Source: Bacillus sp. BHET2
GTDB taxonomy: Bacteria > Bacillota > Bacilli > Bacillales > Bacillaceae_B
Reading direction: 5' to 3'
DNA length: 64,000 nt
Assembly (NCBI RefSeq): GCF_005938125.1
Contig: NZ_VCQN01000005.1
Span: 1 to 64,000, forward strand
Below, in pieces: positions 51,569 to 59,058 of the stretch. The notes below the pieces were generated by a model. The model had not been told where the DNA came from. It made no database searches and saw nothing but the letters and a program-made list of their open reading frames with translations. The first letter of the stretch is position 1. The number at the start of each line of letters is the position of its first letter. The translations under genes were made by a program, and so were the position numbers.

Positions 51569-51959
51569 GCGCATTTGGTGTCGTCTAGCTCCGGCGGCTA
51601 GAGGCTCGAGGTCATAAGTCAAGAACCCCAAAAAGGCAAAGGACGCCTTTCCGGTGTTCTCGCCTTATGCTTGTCGCCTCTGGGCGAGCCGCCTGCGCAT
51701 TTGGTGTCGTCTAGCTCCGGCGGCTAGAGGCTCGAGGTCATAAGGCAAACATACCAAAAAGGCAAAAAGCGCCTTTCCGGTATGTTTGCCTTATGCTTGT
51801 CGCCTCTGGGCGAGCCGCCTGCGCATTTGGTGTCGTCTAGCTCCGGCGGCTAGAGGCTCGAGGTCATAAGTCAAACATACCAAAAAGGCAAAGAACGCCT
51901 TTCCGGTATGTTCGCCTTATGCTTGTCGCCTCTGGTCAAGCCGCCTGCGCATTTGGTGT
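51569..51959. repeat. 126-bp structured repeats, locus 2 (three units)
   Basis: Units beginning TGTCGTCTAGCTCCGGCGG recur every 126 bases. Their hairpins lie at 51600-51681, 51726-51807 and 51852-51933. Unit 2 has an uninterrupted 17-base arm CATAAGGCAAACATACC with its complement. Units 1 and 3 change both arms together. The linker GGGCGAGCCGCCTGCGCATT separates units. The same family occurs at 29510-29819. The array fills most of the 624-base gap between walJ and htrC. Confidence 0.92.
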
Positions 51960-52072
51960 CACATTATGAATTTCTTACCTTTTTTTCATCGTTTTTTAAT
52001 TTAGGCTGATTATAATCAGGCTTGTAAAGATAAAATAACAAAAGGAATAGCTTGTAGAAAGGATGAAGTTAT

Positions 52073-53314
52073 ATGGGATATTATGATGATGATCATAATT
52101 CTGAAGGCAGAAGCAGGCAGAAGGGAAATCGGGGAGGAATGTTTCTGGCAGGGCTATTAGGAGTAGTTCTTGGGGCTATTCTTGTCATCGTCGCCGTTCC
52201 TCAGCTGACGAACTTTGATATATTACCTTACTCCAATCAACCGGATGAAAACCTGAAAGAAACGGATCAGGCATATCACAATGGAACCACTCAGAATGTT
52301 TCTGTGGATGTGACGACGGATGTGACGAAAGCTGTTGAGAAAACAGGTGATTCTGTTGTCGGGATTACAAATATCCAGTCCCAAAGCTTCTGGGGACAAG
52401 GCGGAGGACAAACTCAGGACCAACAAGCAGGAACAGGGTCAGGTGTCATGTATAAAAAAGAAGGTAAAACAGTCTATATCGTGACGAATAATCACGTGGT
52501 CGAAAATGCTGATCAACTGGAAGTCACCCTTGCAGATGGTACGAAGGTGCCTGCTAAGCTAAAAGGTACTGACGTTTGGACAGACTTGGCTGTAATCGAG
52601 ATCGACGGCAGTAAAGTCAAGAGTGATGATCTTGCCGAGTTCGGGAATTCGGATAAGCTAAAGGCGGGAGAACCGGTCATTGCCATCGGTAACCCACTTG
52701 GGATGCAATTTTCCGGTTCGGTTACACAAGGGGTCGTTTCTGGAGTAGAGCGGACGATTCCTGTTGATATTAATCAGGATGGTATGGAAGATTGGAATGC
52801 GGAAGTACTGCAAACTGATGCAGCTATAAACCCGGGTAATAGCGGTGGAGCTCTCATCAATATTTCTGGACAGCTGATTGGTATCAATTCCATGAAAATC
52901 GCTCAGGAAGCTGTAGAAGGGATTGGACTTGCCATCCCGATTAACTATGCTCAACCGATTATTGAGGACCTTGAGCAATATGGTGAAGTCAAACGTCCTG
53001 CAATGGGTGTGACGTTAGAAGATGTGAATCAGATTTCTGCCTATCACCAACAGGAAACCTTAAAGCTTCCGAAAGAAATCAATTATGGTGTCATGATCAG
53101 ACAAACCGTTCCAAATTCTCCTGCAGCACAAGCTGGCTTGCAAGAGCTTGATGTTATCACAGAGCTCGATGGAGAGAAGATTGAGAATGTCATCGATTTA
53201 AGAAAGCATCTTTATAATACCAAAGAAGTAAACGATCAAATGAAAGTCACGATCTATCGAAATGGTAAAAAGAAGGAAGTTACCATGAAGTTAACAGATG
53301 AATCTCGAATATAG
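52073..53314 (+). CDS. htrC: HtrA-like serine protease HtrC (YyxA)
   Basis: 413 residues. A short cytoplasmic part, one membrane span (about 23-45), then an extracellular trypsin-like domain with catalytic His in TNNHVVENA, Asp in TDLAVIEI and Ser in NPGNSGGALI, and a C-terminal PDZ domain ending VTMKLTDESRI. It degrades or refolds exported proteins under stress and is the classical last member of the wal locus. The ATG follows GAAAGGATGAAGTTAT. Here it is separated from walJ by a terminator and three repeat units, so it is probably transcribed independently. Confidence 0.95.
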   Translation: MGYYDDDHNSEGRSRQKGNRGGMFLAGLLGVVLGAILVIVAVPQLTNFDILPYSNQPDENLKETDQAYHNGTTQNVSVDVTTDVTKAVEKTGDSVVGITNIQSQSFWGQGGGQTQDQQAGTGSGVMYKKEGKTVYIVTNNHVVENADQLEVTLADGTKVPAKLKGTDVWTDLAVIEIDGSKVKSDDLAEFGNSDKLKAGEPVIAIGNPLGMQFSGSVTQGVVSGVERTIPVDINQDGMEDWNAEVLQTDAAINPGNSGGALINISGQLIGINSMKIAQEAVEGIGLAIPINYAQPIIEDLEQYGEVKRPAMGVTLEDVNQISAYHQQETLKLPKEINYGVMIRQTVPNSPAAQAGLQELDVITELDGEKIENVIDLRKHLYNTKEVNDQMKVTIYRNGKKKEVTMKLTDESRI

Positions 53315-53328
53315 AATGTGGATAAACG

Positions 53329-53366
53329 AAAAGCAGGAAGGCCATGTGCCCTTTCTTGCTTTTTCT
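53329..53366 (+). terminator. htrC terminator
   Basis: AAAAGCAGGAAGG pairs with CCTTTCTTGCTTTT around a small loop, followed by CTTTAC. Confidence 0.75.
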
Positions 53367-53434
53367 TTACATGATATGATAATTGTGGATAAGTATATAA
53401 ACAACATTTTGAAGAATGGTTAGGAGGAAACGAC

Positions 53435-53593
53435 ATGATTTTTTGCTGCTTAGAGCATGTGGAATTAGCTATGGATATTGTCGTAGATGAGCATGAGGTA
53501 GCGCCTCAACTAACAGAGCTTTCTGAAGATAAGAAGTTATCCACAACCTGTGAATATTGTGGGAATAATGCAATATATATAGTGGCGAACTAA
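53435..53593 (+). CDS. CxxH/CxxC small protein (BA_5709 family)
   Basis: 52 residues starting MIFCCLEHVELAMD. The pairs CLEH near the N-terminus and CEYC near residue 39 make a CxxH...CxxC zinc-binding pattern, as in the short Bacillus family named after BA_5709, always next to rlmH and htrC. The function is unknown. The ATG lies seven bases after TTAGGAGGAAA, a strong site. One perfect DnaA box (53537) lies inside the coding sequence. Confidence 0.88.
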   Translation: MIFCCLEHVELAMDIVVDEHEVAPQLTELSEDKKLSTTCEYCGNNAIYIVAN

Positions 53594-53687
53594 TATTCCC
53601 ATACCATATGCGGAAGTGGTTTGTGGATATGTGGATAATTTCTGTGGATAACATGTTTGTAAATAGTTTGTAAAGTGAGTGTGGATA

Positions 53688-54167
53688 GTGAACATTACCA
53701 TTGTAACGGTTGGTAAATTAAAAGAAAAATATTTAAAGCAGGGAATCGGTGAATATGTAAAGCGTCTCGGTGCCTATGCAAAACTGGATATTATTGAGCT
53801 TGCTGATGAAAAAGCACCTGAAGTACTGAGCGATTCTGAAATGGAACAAGTGAAGAACAAAGAAGGGGAACGAATCCTTGCGAAGCTATCCCCTGATCAA
53901 CATGTCATTGCACTGGCCATTCAAGGAAAAATGCGTTCTTCTGAGGAGCTCGCTGATAACCTGGACAAGCTTGCAACATACGGAAAGAGTAAAGTGGCGT
54001 TTGTGATAGGTGGATCACTCGGTTTGAGTGATGATGTGATCAAACGGTCGGATGAGACGCTTTCGTTTTCGAAAATGACATTTCCCCATCAGTTGATGAG
54101 ATTGATTTTGGTGGAGCAGATTTATCGGGCGTTTCGGATTAATCGGGGGGAACCGTATCATAAGTAA
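53688..54167 (+). CDS. rlmH: 23S rRNA (pseudouridine1915-N3) methyltransferase RlmH
   Basis: 159 residues, equal to the B. subtilis protein. SPOUT-class fold with the knotted SAM site [11 protein letters not shown] and the invariant end [13 protein letters not shown]. It methylates pseudouridine 1915 of 23S rRNA in assembled ribosomes. The frame opens nine bases upstream with GTG, but the GTG at 53688 gives [12 protein letters not shown]. The 3' end of this gene (orfX of staphylococci) is the SCC integration site; here accessory genes begin straight after it. Confidence 0.96.
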   Translation: MNITIVTVGKLKEKYLKQGIGEYVKRLGAYAKLDIIELADEKAPEVLSDSEMEQVKNKEGERILAKLSPDQHVIALAIQGKMRSSEELADNLDKLATYGKSKVAFVIGGSLGLSDDVIKRSDETLSFSKMTFPHQLMRLILVEQIYRAFRINRGEPYHK

Positions 54168-54168
54168 A
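54150..54168 (+). repeat. Direct repeat 1 at the rlmH 3' end (candidate att site)
   Basis: GAACCGTATCATAAGTAAA spans the last codons and stop of rlmH. A copy with 17 of 19 identical bases lies at 58999-59017. The region corresponds to the attB core of staphylococcal SCC elements (type GAAGCNTATCATAANTGATG). Confidence 0.6.
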
Positions 54169-54257
54169 ATAGATAATTCATTCTACATTGTAGTTGTTAA
54201 TATAAATTAGTATAGTATTGACATGGAATTATTTTACTAATCGAGGGTGGTGAGCAA

Positions 54258-56321
54258 GTGATCATAGGTGTATTTATTAATGGATTTAAATCATATTCAC
54301 AAGCGACATACGTCCCTATTTGTGACCATGATAAGAACAATTTCACAACAATAATTGGGCAAAATGGTGTAGGGAAAAGTGCAATTTTAGAGGCGTTAAA
54401 TTTTTATTTTAGACAATCCCCTTGGAATGAAAACAAGGGTGAGAAAGCAGGTAAAAGTAAAGATGATAAGTTTATTACTCCTGTATTTTTAGTTGAAAAA
54501 AAATCTATTAATCGCTGGTTAGAAACAAATCCAGACTTTAAAAGAAAAGCAAGAGAAATTATTAGTGACTTGAAAGAAATAAATAGTTTTTTATGGGAGA
54601 AATCAGACGAATATTTTAAAGGTGGAGCTAGAAAAGAACATACAGAGGATTTTATTAGGTACAAGAATAGGTTAATTGCTTATAAAGATTCACACTACTT
54701 GTTAACTATTGGAAAAAATAGTGAGTTTAAAACAGTTACAAATCCTTTTGCAGCTGCATTTAAGGAAGTAAATGTTGACAGAATCAACTCAATTTTGGAA
54801 GAGTTCTACAATTACATATATATTCCAACTGATCAGGTTGCTCATGAAACACTTAAAATTGAGAGTATTCAAATGCAAAAGATAATGAATAGAAATGTAG
54901 TAAATAAAATTGAGGAATTTTTAAATAAGAGACTTAAAATAGAAAAGAAAACGAAATCCTTTCTTGATCATATCAATGATGAGTTAAAGGAGTTTGTCGC
55001 TGATATAAACGGTATTATTAGAAAAGTAGATGATTCCTACGAATTTAAAGCAAGGCCTAATCAAAAGCAAAATATTAGGCCATCAGATATAGTAGATAAT
55101 ATTTTAAATGCTTATTTCACTAAAAGACCTTTAAAAATTGCTCAAAAAGAAGTGGAACATTTAAGTTCAGGTGAACAAAGAAGGGCAATGATCGATGTGA
55201 TCTATTTTTTTTTAATTAATAGAGGAATAGAAGAGAAGATTTATGGAAGAAATATAATATTAGCAATTGATGAACCAGAAGTATCTCAAGATATTAAACA
55301 TTGCTATGAACAATTTGAAAGGTTAGAAAAAATAGCAAATGACTTAGGGAACCAAGTTATTCTTACCACACATTGGTATGGGATTTTACCAGTAATTGAG
55401 GCAGGCACACTCGTTCATATCTCTGCTAATAGTAAGTTTGATAGCTTTGATTTTTTTGATTACCTAGATAAGGCAAAACACTTTCCTGAAGAAATACAAA
55501 TGAAAAGTATATACGAGTTGGTTATTAGTTTAAGGAATTATTTAAGAGTTGAACAAAATAAACACTTGATAATTTGTGAGGGTGGGACAGATAAAAGATA
55601 TTTAGAAACTTTAATTGACTCAAGTAAAGTTAGAATAATTTCAGTTGGTGGTATTGATAATGTAAGAGATGTATATAATCTTCTTGTGATGGGTCAAAAA
55701 TATGAAAATAATGGTGAGAATAAAAAGAAAGTTTTATGCTTGACGGATACAGATAATAACGCCAGAGATAACACAAGCTTAATTAAAGATCCTTCCGGTA
55801 AAATACAACTAAGAAGGCTTCAAATTAACAACTCAAAAGACGAATTGAACTTAATAAATTTTACTGATAATAGAACAGAAGTAGAACATTCAATAACTAG
55901 AATTGAAGATGTTCTACACGTTGAAACATGGATAGAAGTAATTGAAGAAATTCTAGAGGATGAGAATATTGAATTTAATGGTTATCGTTTACTTGAAAAT
56001 AGAAAATTCAGTAAATTAAGGGGGGATAAAAGTATATTATTCGCAGAAACCCCAGATGCGAGTGAGAATAAAGAGGAATTAATAAAATTACTTGAGTCTC
56101 ATAAAGGAAAAATGTCGAAACAATATATTAAGTGTTTTAACGGAAAAATTTCAATAGGTGAGTTAAAAGAGGTACCACCTATTTTTAGCTTGCTGAATGA
56201 ATTTTTTAAAGAAAATGTGTTAATCGATTATCAATCAACTAAAGGCAAAATGGCTTCAATTAAAAGATTGCATAATGTATTAAAAGAGATAAAAATACCT
56301 GATTTAGCTTTAACACGATGA
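54258..56321 (+). CDS. OLD-family ATPase with TOPRIM nuclease domain
   Basis: 687 residues. An SMC/ABC-type ATPase with Walker A GQNGVGKS (34-41), signature LSSGEQRR near 300, Walker B ILAIDEPE near 334 and H-loop TTHW near 370, with a coiled insertion between. A TOPRIM-like domain follows: ICEGGTDKR near 440 and LTDTDNN near 495, the E and DxD metal sites of OLD nucleases. Relatives act in phage exclusion, alone or with a helicase (Gabija GajA). No UvrD-type partner is adjacent. It starts with GTG after GAGGGTGGTGAG. Clearly more AT-rich than the core genes, suggesting transfer. Confidence 0.82.
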   Translation: MIIGVFINGFKSYSQATYVPICDHDKNNFTTIIGQNGVGKSAILEALNFYFRQSPWNENKGEKAGKSKDDKFITPVFLVEKKSINRWLETNPDFKRKAREIISDLKEINSFLWEKSDEYFKGGARKEHTEDFIRYKNRLIAYKDSHYLLTIGKNSEFKTVTNPFAAAFKEVNVDRINSILEEFYNYIYIPTDQVAHETLKIESIQMQKIMNRNVVNKIEEFLNKRLKIEKKTKSFLDHINDELKEFVADINGIIRKVDDSYEFKARPNQKQNIRPSDIVDNILNAYFTKRPLKIAQKEVEHLSSGEQRRAMIDVIYFFLINRGIEEKIYGRNIILAIDEPEVSQDIKHCYEQFERLEKIANDLGNQVILTTHWYGILPVIEAGTLVHISANSKFDSFDFFDYLDKAKHFPEEIQMKSIYELVISLRNYLRVEQNKHLIICEGGTDKRYLETLIDSSKVRIISVGGIDNVRDVYNLLVMGQKYENNGENKKKVLCLTDTDNNARDNTSLIKDPSGKIQLRRLQINNSKDELNLINFTDNRTEVEHSITRIEDVLHVETWIEVIEEILEDENIEFNGYRLLENRKFSKLRGDKSILFAETPDASENKEELIKLLESHKGKMSKQYIKCFNGKISIGELKEVPPIFSLLNEFFKENVLIDYQSTKGKMASIKRLHNVLKEIKIPDLALTR

Positions 56322-56431
56322 ATCTTATAAGCGTTTATTCATAAAATGTAAGAACAAACCTTATAGTCAGTGTTAATAGTTATTAAATTAGGTTCTCTAA
56401 GTAATCTAGCTATAAAGGGACCAGCCGCTAG

Positions 56432-56602
56432 ACGAACTACAAAGGCTGGAAGAAATATGATGAGAATGACAACACAAACGAAAGACAGAAAAATCCGCTC
56501 ATGGTAGAATCAGCGGCCATCTTTATGGAAAAGTGGAAGCTTGCTCGCGATGATAATGATTATCTTAAGCGGAAAAAAGAGCATCAGAGAGAATATGGCT
56601 AA
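56432..56602 (+). pseudogene. Gene remnant downstream of the OLD gene
   Basis: A 56-codon open stretch without a proper start reads TNYKGWKKYDEND, then MVESAAIFMEKWKLARDD and LKRKKEHQREYG. Its charged, helix-like composition looks like the C-terminal piece of a larger protein that I cannot name; it could also be chance. An 11-base perfect inverted repeat (TTGCAACCTGC/GCAGGTTGCAA, 56621-56651) follows but lacks a T-run. Nothing else is visible in 56322-56718. Confidence 0.35.
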
Positions 56603-56718
56603 ATACGCATGCCTCAACGTTTGCAACCTGCTTAATTCATGCAGGTTGCAATATTGATTAAAGTTGAAATCATAGTAGATATAGGTTCATGAAAGTACAT
56701 TAAGAAGAATCATAGTAA

Positions 56719-57024
56719 CTACTGGCCAACCGGATACTTCCGCCCATTCTTCACCATCTTCTCCTCAACAATCTCTTTCACATCCAACCCAAGCTCCGAA
56801 CAGAACATAAATGAATAGATCAACACATCGGCGATTTCTTCCTTGATGTTTTCATGATTTGCTTTGACGGCTTCTTCGCTACTGACCCATTGAAAGTCTT
56901 CTAGGAGTTCAGCTGCTTCGATGGAGATGGAGATGGCCAGGTCCTTTGGATTATGATGCTTCCCCCAGTTGCGATCATCCCTGAATTTGTTTATTGCATT
57001 GATTAAGCCTTGAATTTCACTCAT
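56719..57024 (-). CDS. MazG-like nucleotide pyrophosphohydrolase
   Basis: 101 residues with the all-alpha NTP-PPase fold: EAAELLEDFQW (36-46) and EEIADVLIYSFMF (62-74) supply the acidic magnesium ligands. Short single-domain relatives hydrolyse dCTP or modified and non-canonical nucleoside triphosphates. Its start overlaps the end of the upstream helicase gene by eight bases, so the two are one unit. In phage defence, such enzymes could deplete or edit nucleotides; here that is inference. Confidence 0.87.
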   Translation of the reverse strand: MSEIQGLINAINKFRDDRNWGKHHNPKDLAISISIEAAELLEDFQWVSSEEAVKANHENIKEEIADVLIYSFMFCSELGLDVKEIVEEKMVKNGRKYPVGQ

Positions 57025-58666
57025 TATTTTTTCCCCTTTCCATTTCGATTAGCTTTGCTCTTAGTTTAAGATCGGTGGCATAGATATATAGGCCATGGAT
57101 GCCCCTTTTCATTAGAACGTTGATGGAGTTTAATATGATATCTTTTTTTACTTGTTGGTTCTTTTCAGGTGATAAGTCGGTTCGTGAAATAAAAGCACCT
57201 GTGTCTTTGTATTTAGAAGGATCAATGACCAGTTCTTCCTTTTCTTCATCATAACTAACGCACGGGCCGAGAACGACGCCAACGTAGTTTAGGTCAAATC
57301 CTTGAACAGTATAGATCGATCCAACTTCTTTGATGGAACCTGGATTTTCTGCCCACGTGAGGTTGGAATGTGTTGAATTCCAGGGCATATTGATTCCTTC
57401 TTCATCGACAATGTAAGTCTGTTTGTCTTTTTTATGTAAATAATCAAATGTCGAGACGATGCGAGATAGTCCGACTTCATCGTTTTTATTTTCAATTGCT
57501 GCTTTAAAGGTTACTGCATCCTCGAATATTTTAAGCTGAAATGAAGGGTCCTTTTCTGCGGGAAAAGGAAGAACTCTTTTTGCGACAAAGTGATCGATCC
57601 ATTTGATTGTTTCTAGATTTGCGTTCATTCTCATTTGGTCGGTCAACCTTACCGTTTTAGCGCTATACTGACGGGTAATTTCCTCGAGCAATCGATGATC
57701 CCAGTAGCTTTTGATTTTCAAGACTTGTTTGGGATCAAAGATGACGATCGTGATTTTACTCCGTTTAATAATCTCGTCTAGTTGATTTTGGTAACGGAAA
57801 TTGTTGTAGGAGTCTTCCTTTGTCAAAAGCAGATGAGCTTCATCTATTAATACGATGTCAGCTATTACTCCCGTCTTGGTCTTCCCATTGATAAATGGGG
57901 TCGGTTTCATAAGATTTTTCTTCTTCAGATTCGGTAAGCTATTGGCGATACTTTTATATGTTTTCAGCATTTCCCCATGATTCACAAGTAAGTAATTATC
58001 AGTATGGTGTAAAGAGGAACTGTCATCCTTAGCTAAATCCTGAATCGTGTTAAAGAGGGAACTTAGCAAGACACTTTTTCCCGTCCCTGCATCCCCTTCA
58101 ATGGAAATGACATGGTTGCCCGGTTTTTGTATATGTTTTTTACAAAAATCGAGGATCTCATCCTTAATCTCAAGTTGCTGAATTGAGAGTTCCTTATACG
58201 GAGAAAGCTTATAAATATCTTTATTTCTAAGATTTTCAAGAGTATCCCTTACGATATTCTCTTTACGGAGGTTCTCCCATATCGATTCAAACAGTTCTTC
58301 ATTATAGAAAGGTTTCTGATAGTAGTTATGCATCTCCCTGGAGCTTGTTTGACTTATGTTTTGCAGCTGGTAGTGGTTATCGGCGATAAAATAATTAATC
58401 AGATTAGACTCAATATTGTAAGATGCTGATTGATTAAACTTTTCATGCCCAATTAAAATAGTGCGATTTAATTTTTTTCGTCTAGTATCCTCTAAATGAT
58501 TTTTTAACCGCCTCGTAACTTGAACCGTTTGTCCGATATACGCAGACGGCCTCTTCTTATCATTATAAAGAATATAAACAATAGGATAGTTATTTAGGTG
58601 CAAGGTTTTTATTTTATTGATACTCTCATGATTTAATTCTTTCTTTTCAAAAACAAGTTCATTCAT
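57017..58666 (-). CDS. GIY-YIG nuclease fused to DUF2075 (Schlafen-type) helicase
   Basis: 549 residues. A GIY-YIG domain occupies about 25-100: PIVYIL (28-33), AYIGQT (42-47), basic TRRLKNHL and a conserved Glu near 86. A DUF2075 P-loop helicase follows: Walker A GDAGTGKS (191-198), DEAH (276-279), FDPKQVL, a TDQMRMN arginine motif, and a C-terminal helicase core with YTVQGFDLNYVGVVLG. The fusion suggests DNA cleavage coupled to translocation, as in anti-phage or anti-plasmid effectors. ATG at 58666 follows CAGAGGCTGCC. It is the first gene of a two-gene unit, opposite to the OLD gene. Confidence 0.87.
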   Translation of the reverse strand: MNELVFEKKELNHESINKIKTLHLNNYPIVYILYNDKKRPSAYIGQTVQVTRRLKNHLEDTRRKKLNRTILIGHEKFNQSASYNIESNLINYFIADNHYQLQNISQTSSREMHNYYQKPFYNEELFESIWENLRKENIVRDTLENLRNKDIYKLSPYKELSIQQLEIKDEILDFCKKHIQKPGNHVISIEGDAGTGKSVLLSSLFNTIQDLAKDDSSSLHHTDNYLLVNHGEMLKTYKSIANSLPNLKKKNLMKPTPFINGKTKTGVIADIVLIDEAHLLLTKEDSYNNFRYQNQLDEIIKRSKITIVIFDPKQVLKIKSYWDHRLLEEITRQYSAKTVRLTDQMRMNANLETIKWIDHFVAKRVLPFPAEKDPSFQLKIFEDAVTFKAAIENKNDEVGLSRIVSTFDYLHKKDKQTYIVDEEGINMPWNSTHSNLTWAENPGSIKEVGSIYTVQGFDLNYVGVVLGPCVSYDEEKEELVIDPSKYKDTGAFISRTDLSPEKNQQVKKDIILNSINVLMKRGIHGLYIYATDLKLRAKLIEMERGKNNE

Positions 58667-58767
58667 TTAGGCAGCCTCTGTACTTACGATTTTAAAATAA
58701 TAGTATCATAGATTCGAGAGTGTTTTTATCAATTTTTGGATATTAATTGTTATCTATTGTATATTGA

Positions 58768-58905
58768 ATAAGGATATTCATTCAAATTTATGGTTACACA
58801 CAAAGGGAAAAGCTTAGTAAAGTAGCTAAAGACTTGAAGATCCCTCTTACTTCAAAGAAGAAAAAGAGTGAATCAGCGAAGGTTTCAAAGAAACACGAAG
58901 ACTAG
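58768..58905 (+). other. Gene-poor stretch with a possible coding remnant
   Basis: In the 392-base gap before the TerD gene, a 45-codon open stretch without a start reads GYTQREKLSKVAKDLKIP and a lysine-rich end KKHED. No ribosome-binding site or homologue is recognised, so it is either a decayed gene end or chance. The gap also contains the second direct repeat. Confidence 0.3.
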
Positions 58906-58998
58906 AAACACTCTTAATGATTGAGAACACCTATGATAATTTGAAGAATTGTAAATACAAAGATTGAATTTAATTAGGATAAGACCCCATTTTCGGTT

Positions 58999-59017
58999 GA
59001 ACCGAATCACAAGTAAA
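58999..59017 (+). repeat. Direct repeat 2 (candidate att site)
   Basis: GAACCGAATCACAAGTAAA differs at two positions from the rlmH 3' end sequence. It lies 42 bases before the TerD start codon. The preceding bases CCCATTTTCGG recur at 62365-62375 in similar context. Confidence 0.55.
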
Positions 59018-59058
59018 TGAGGTTTGATAAATAGATAGAAGATTAGGGAGTGGTTTAA

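Larger units (their letters stand above)
53317..53688. other. DnaA-box cluster between htrC and rlmH
   Basis: Perfect boxes: TGTGGATAA at 53317, 53384, 53630 and 53643, and TTATCCACA at 53537. One-mismatch boxes: TGTGGATAT at 53622 and TGTGGATAG at 53680. Three (53622, 53630, 53643) lie in tandem in the same orientation. The cluster spans the htrC terminator, the CxxH/CxxC gene and the rlmH leader, about 43 kb from oriC. Confidence 0.8.

Noticed and set aside
56621-56651. Perfect inverted repeat TTGCAACCTGC/GCAGGTTGCAA as terminator of the OLD gene
   Set aside because: No T-run on either side and 300 bases from the stop codon; left as an unexplained palindrome.
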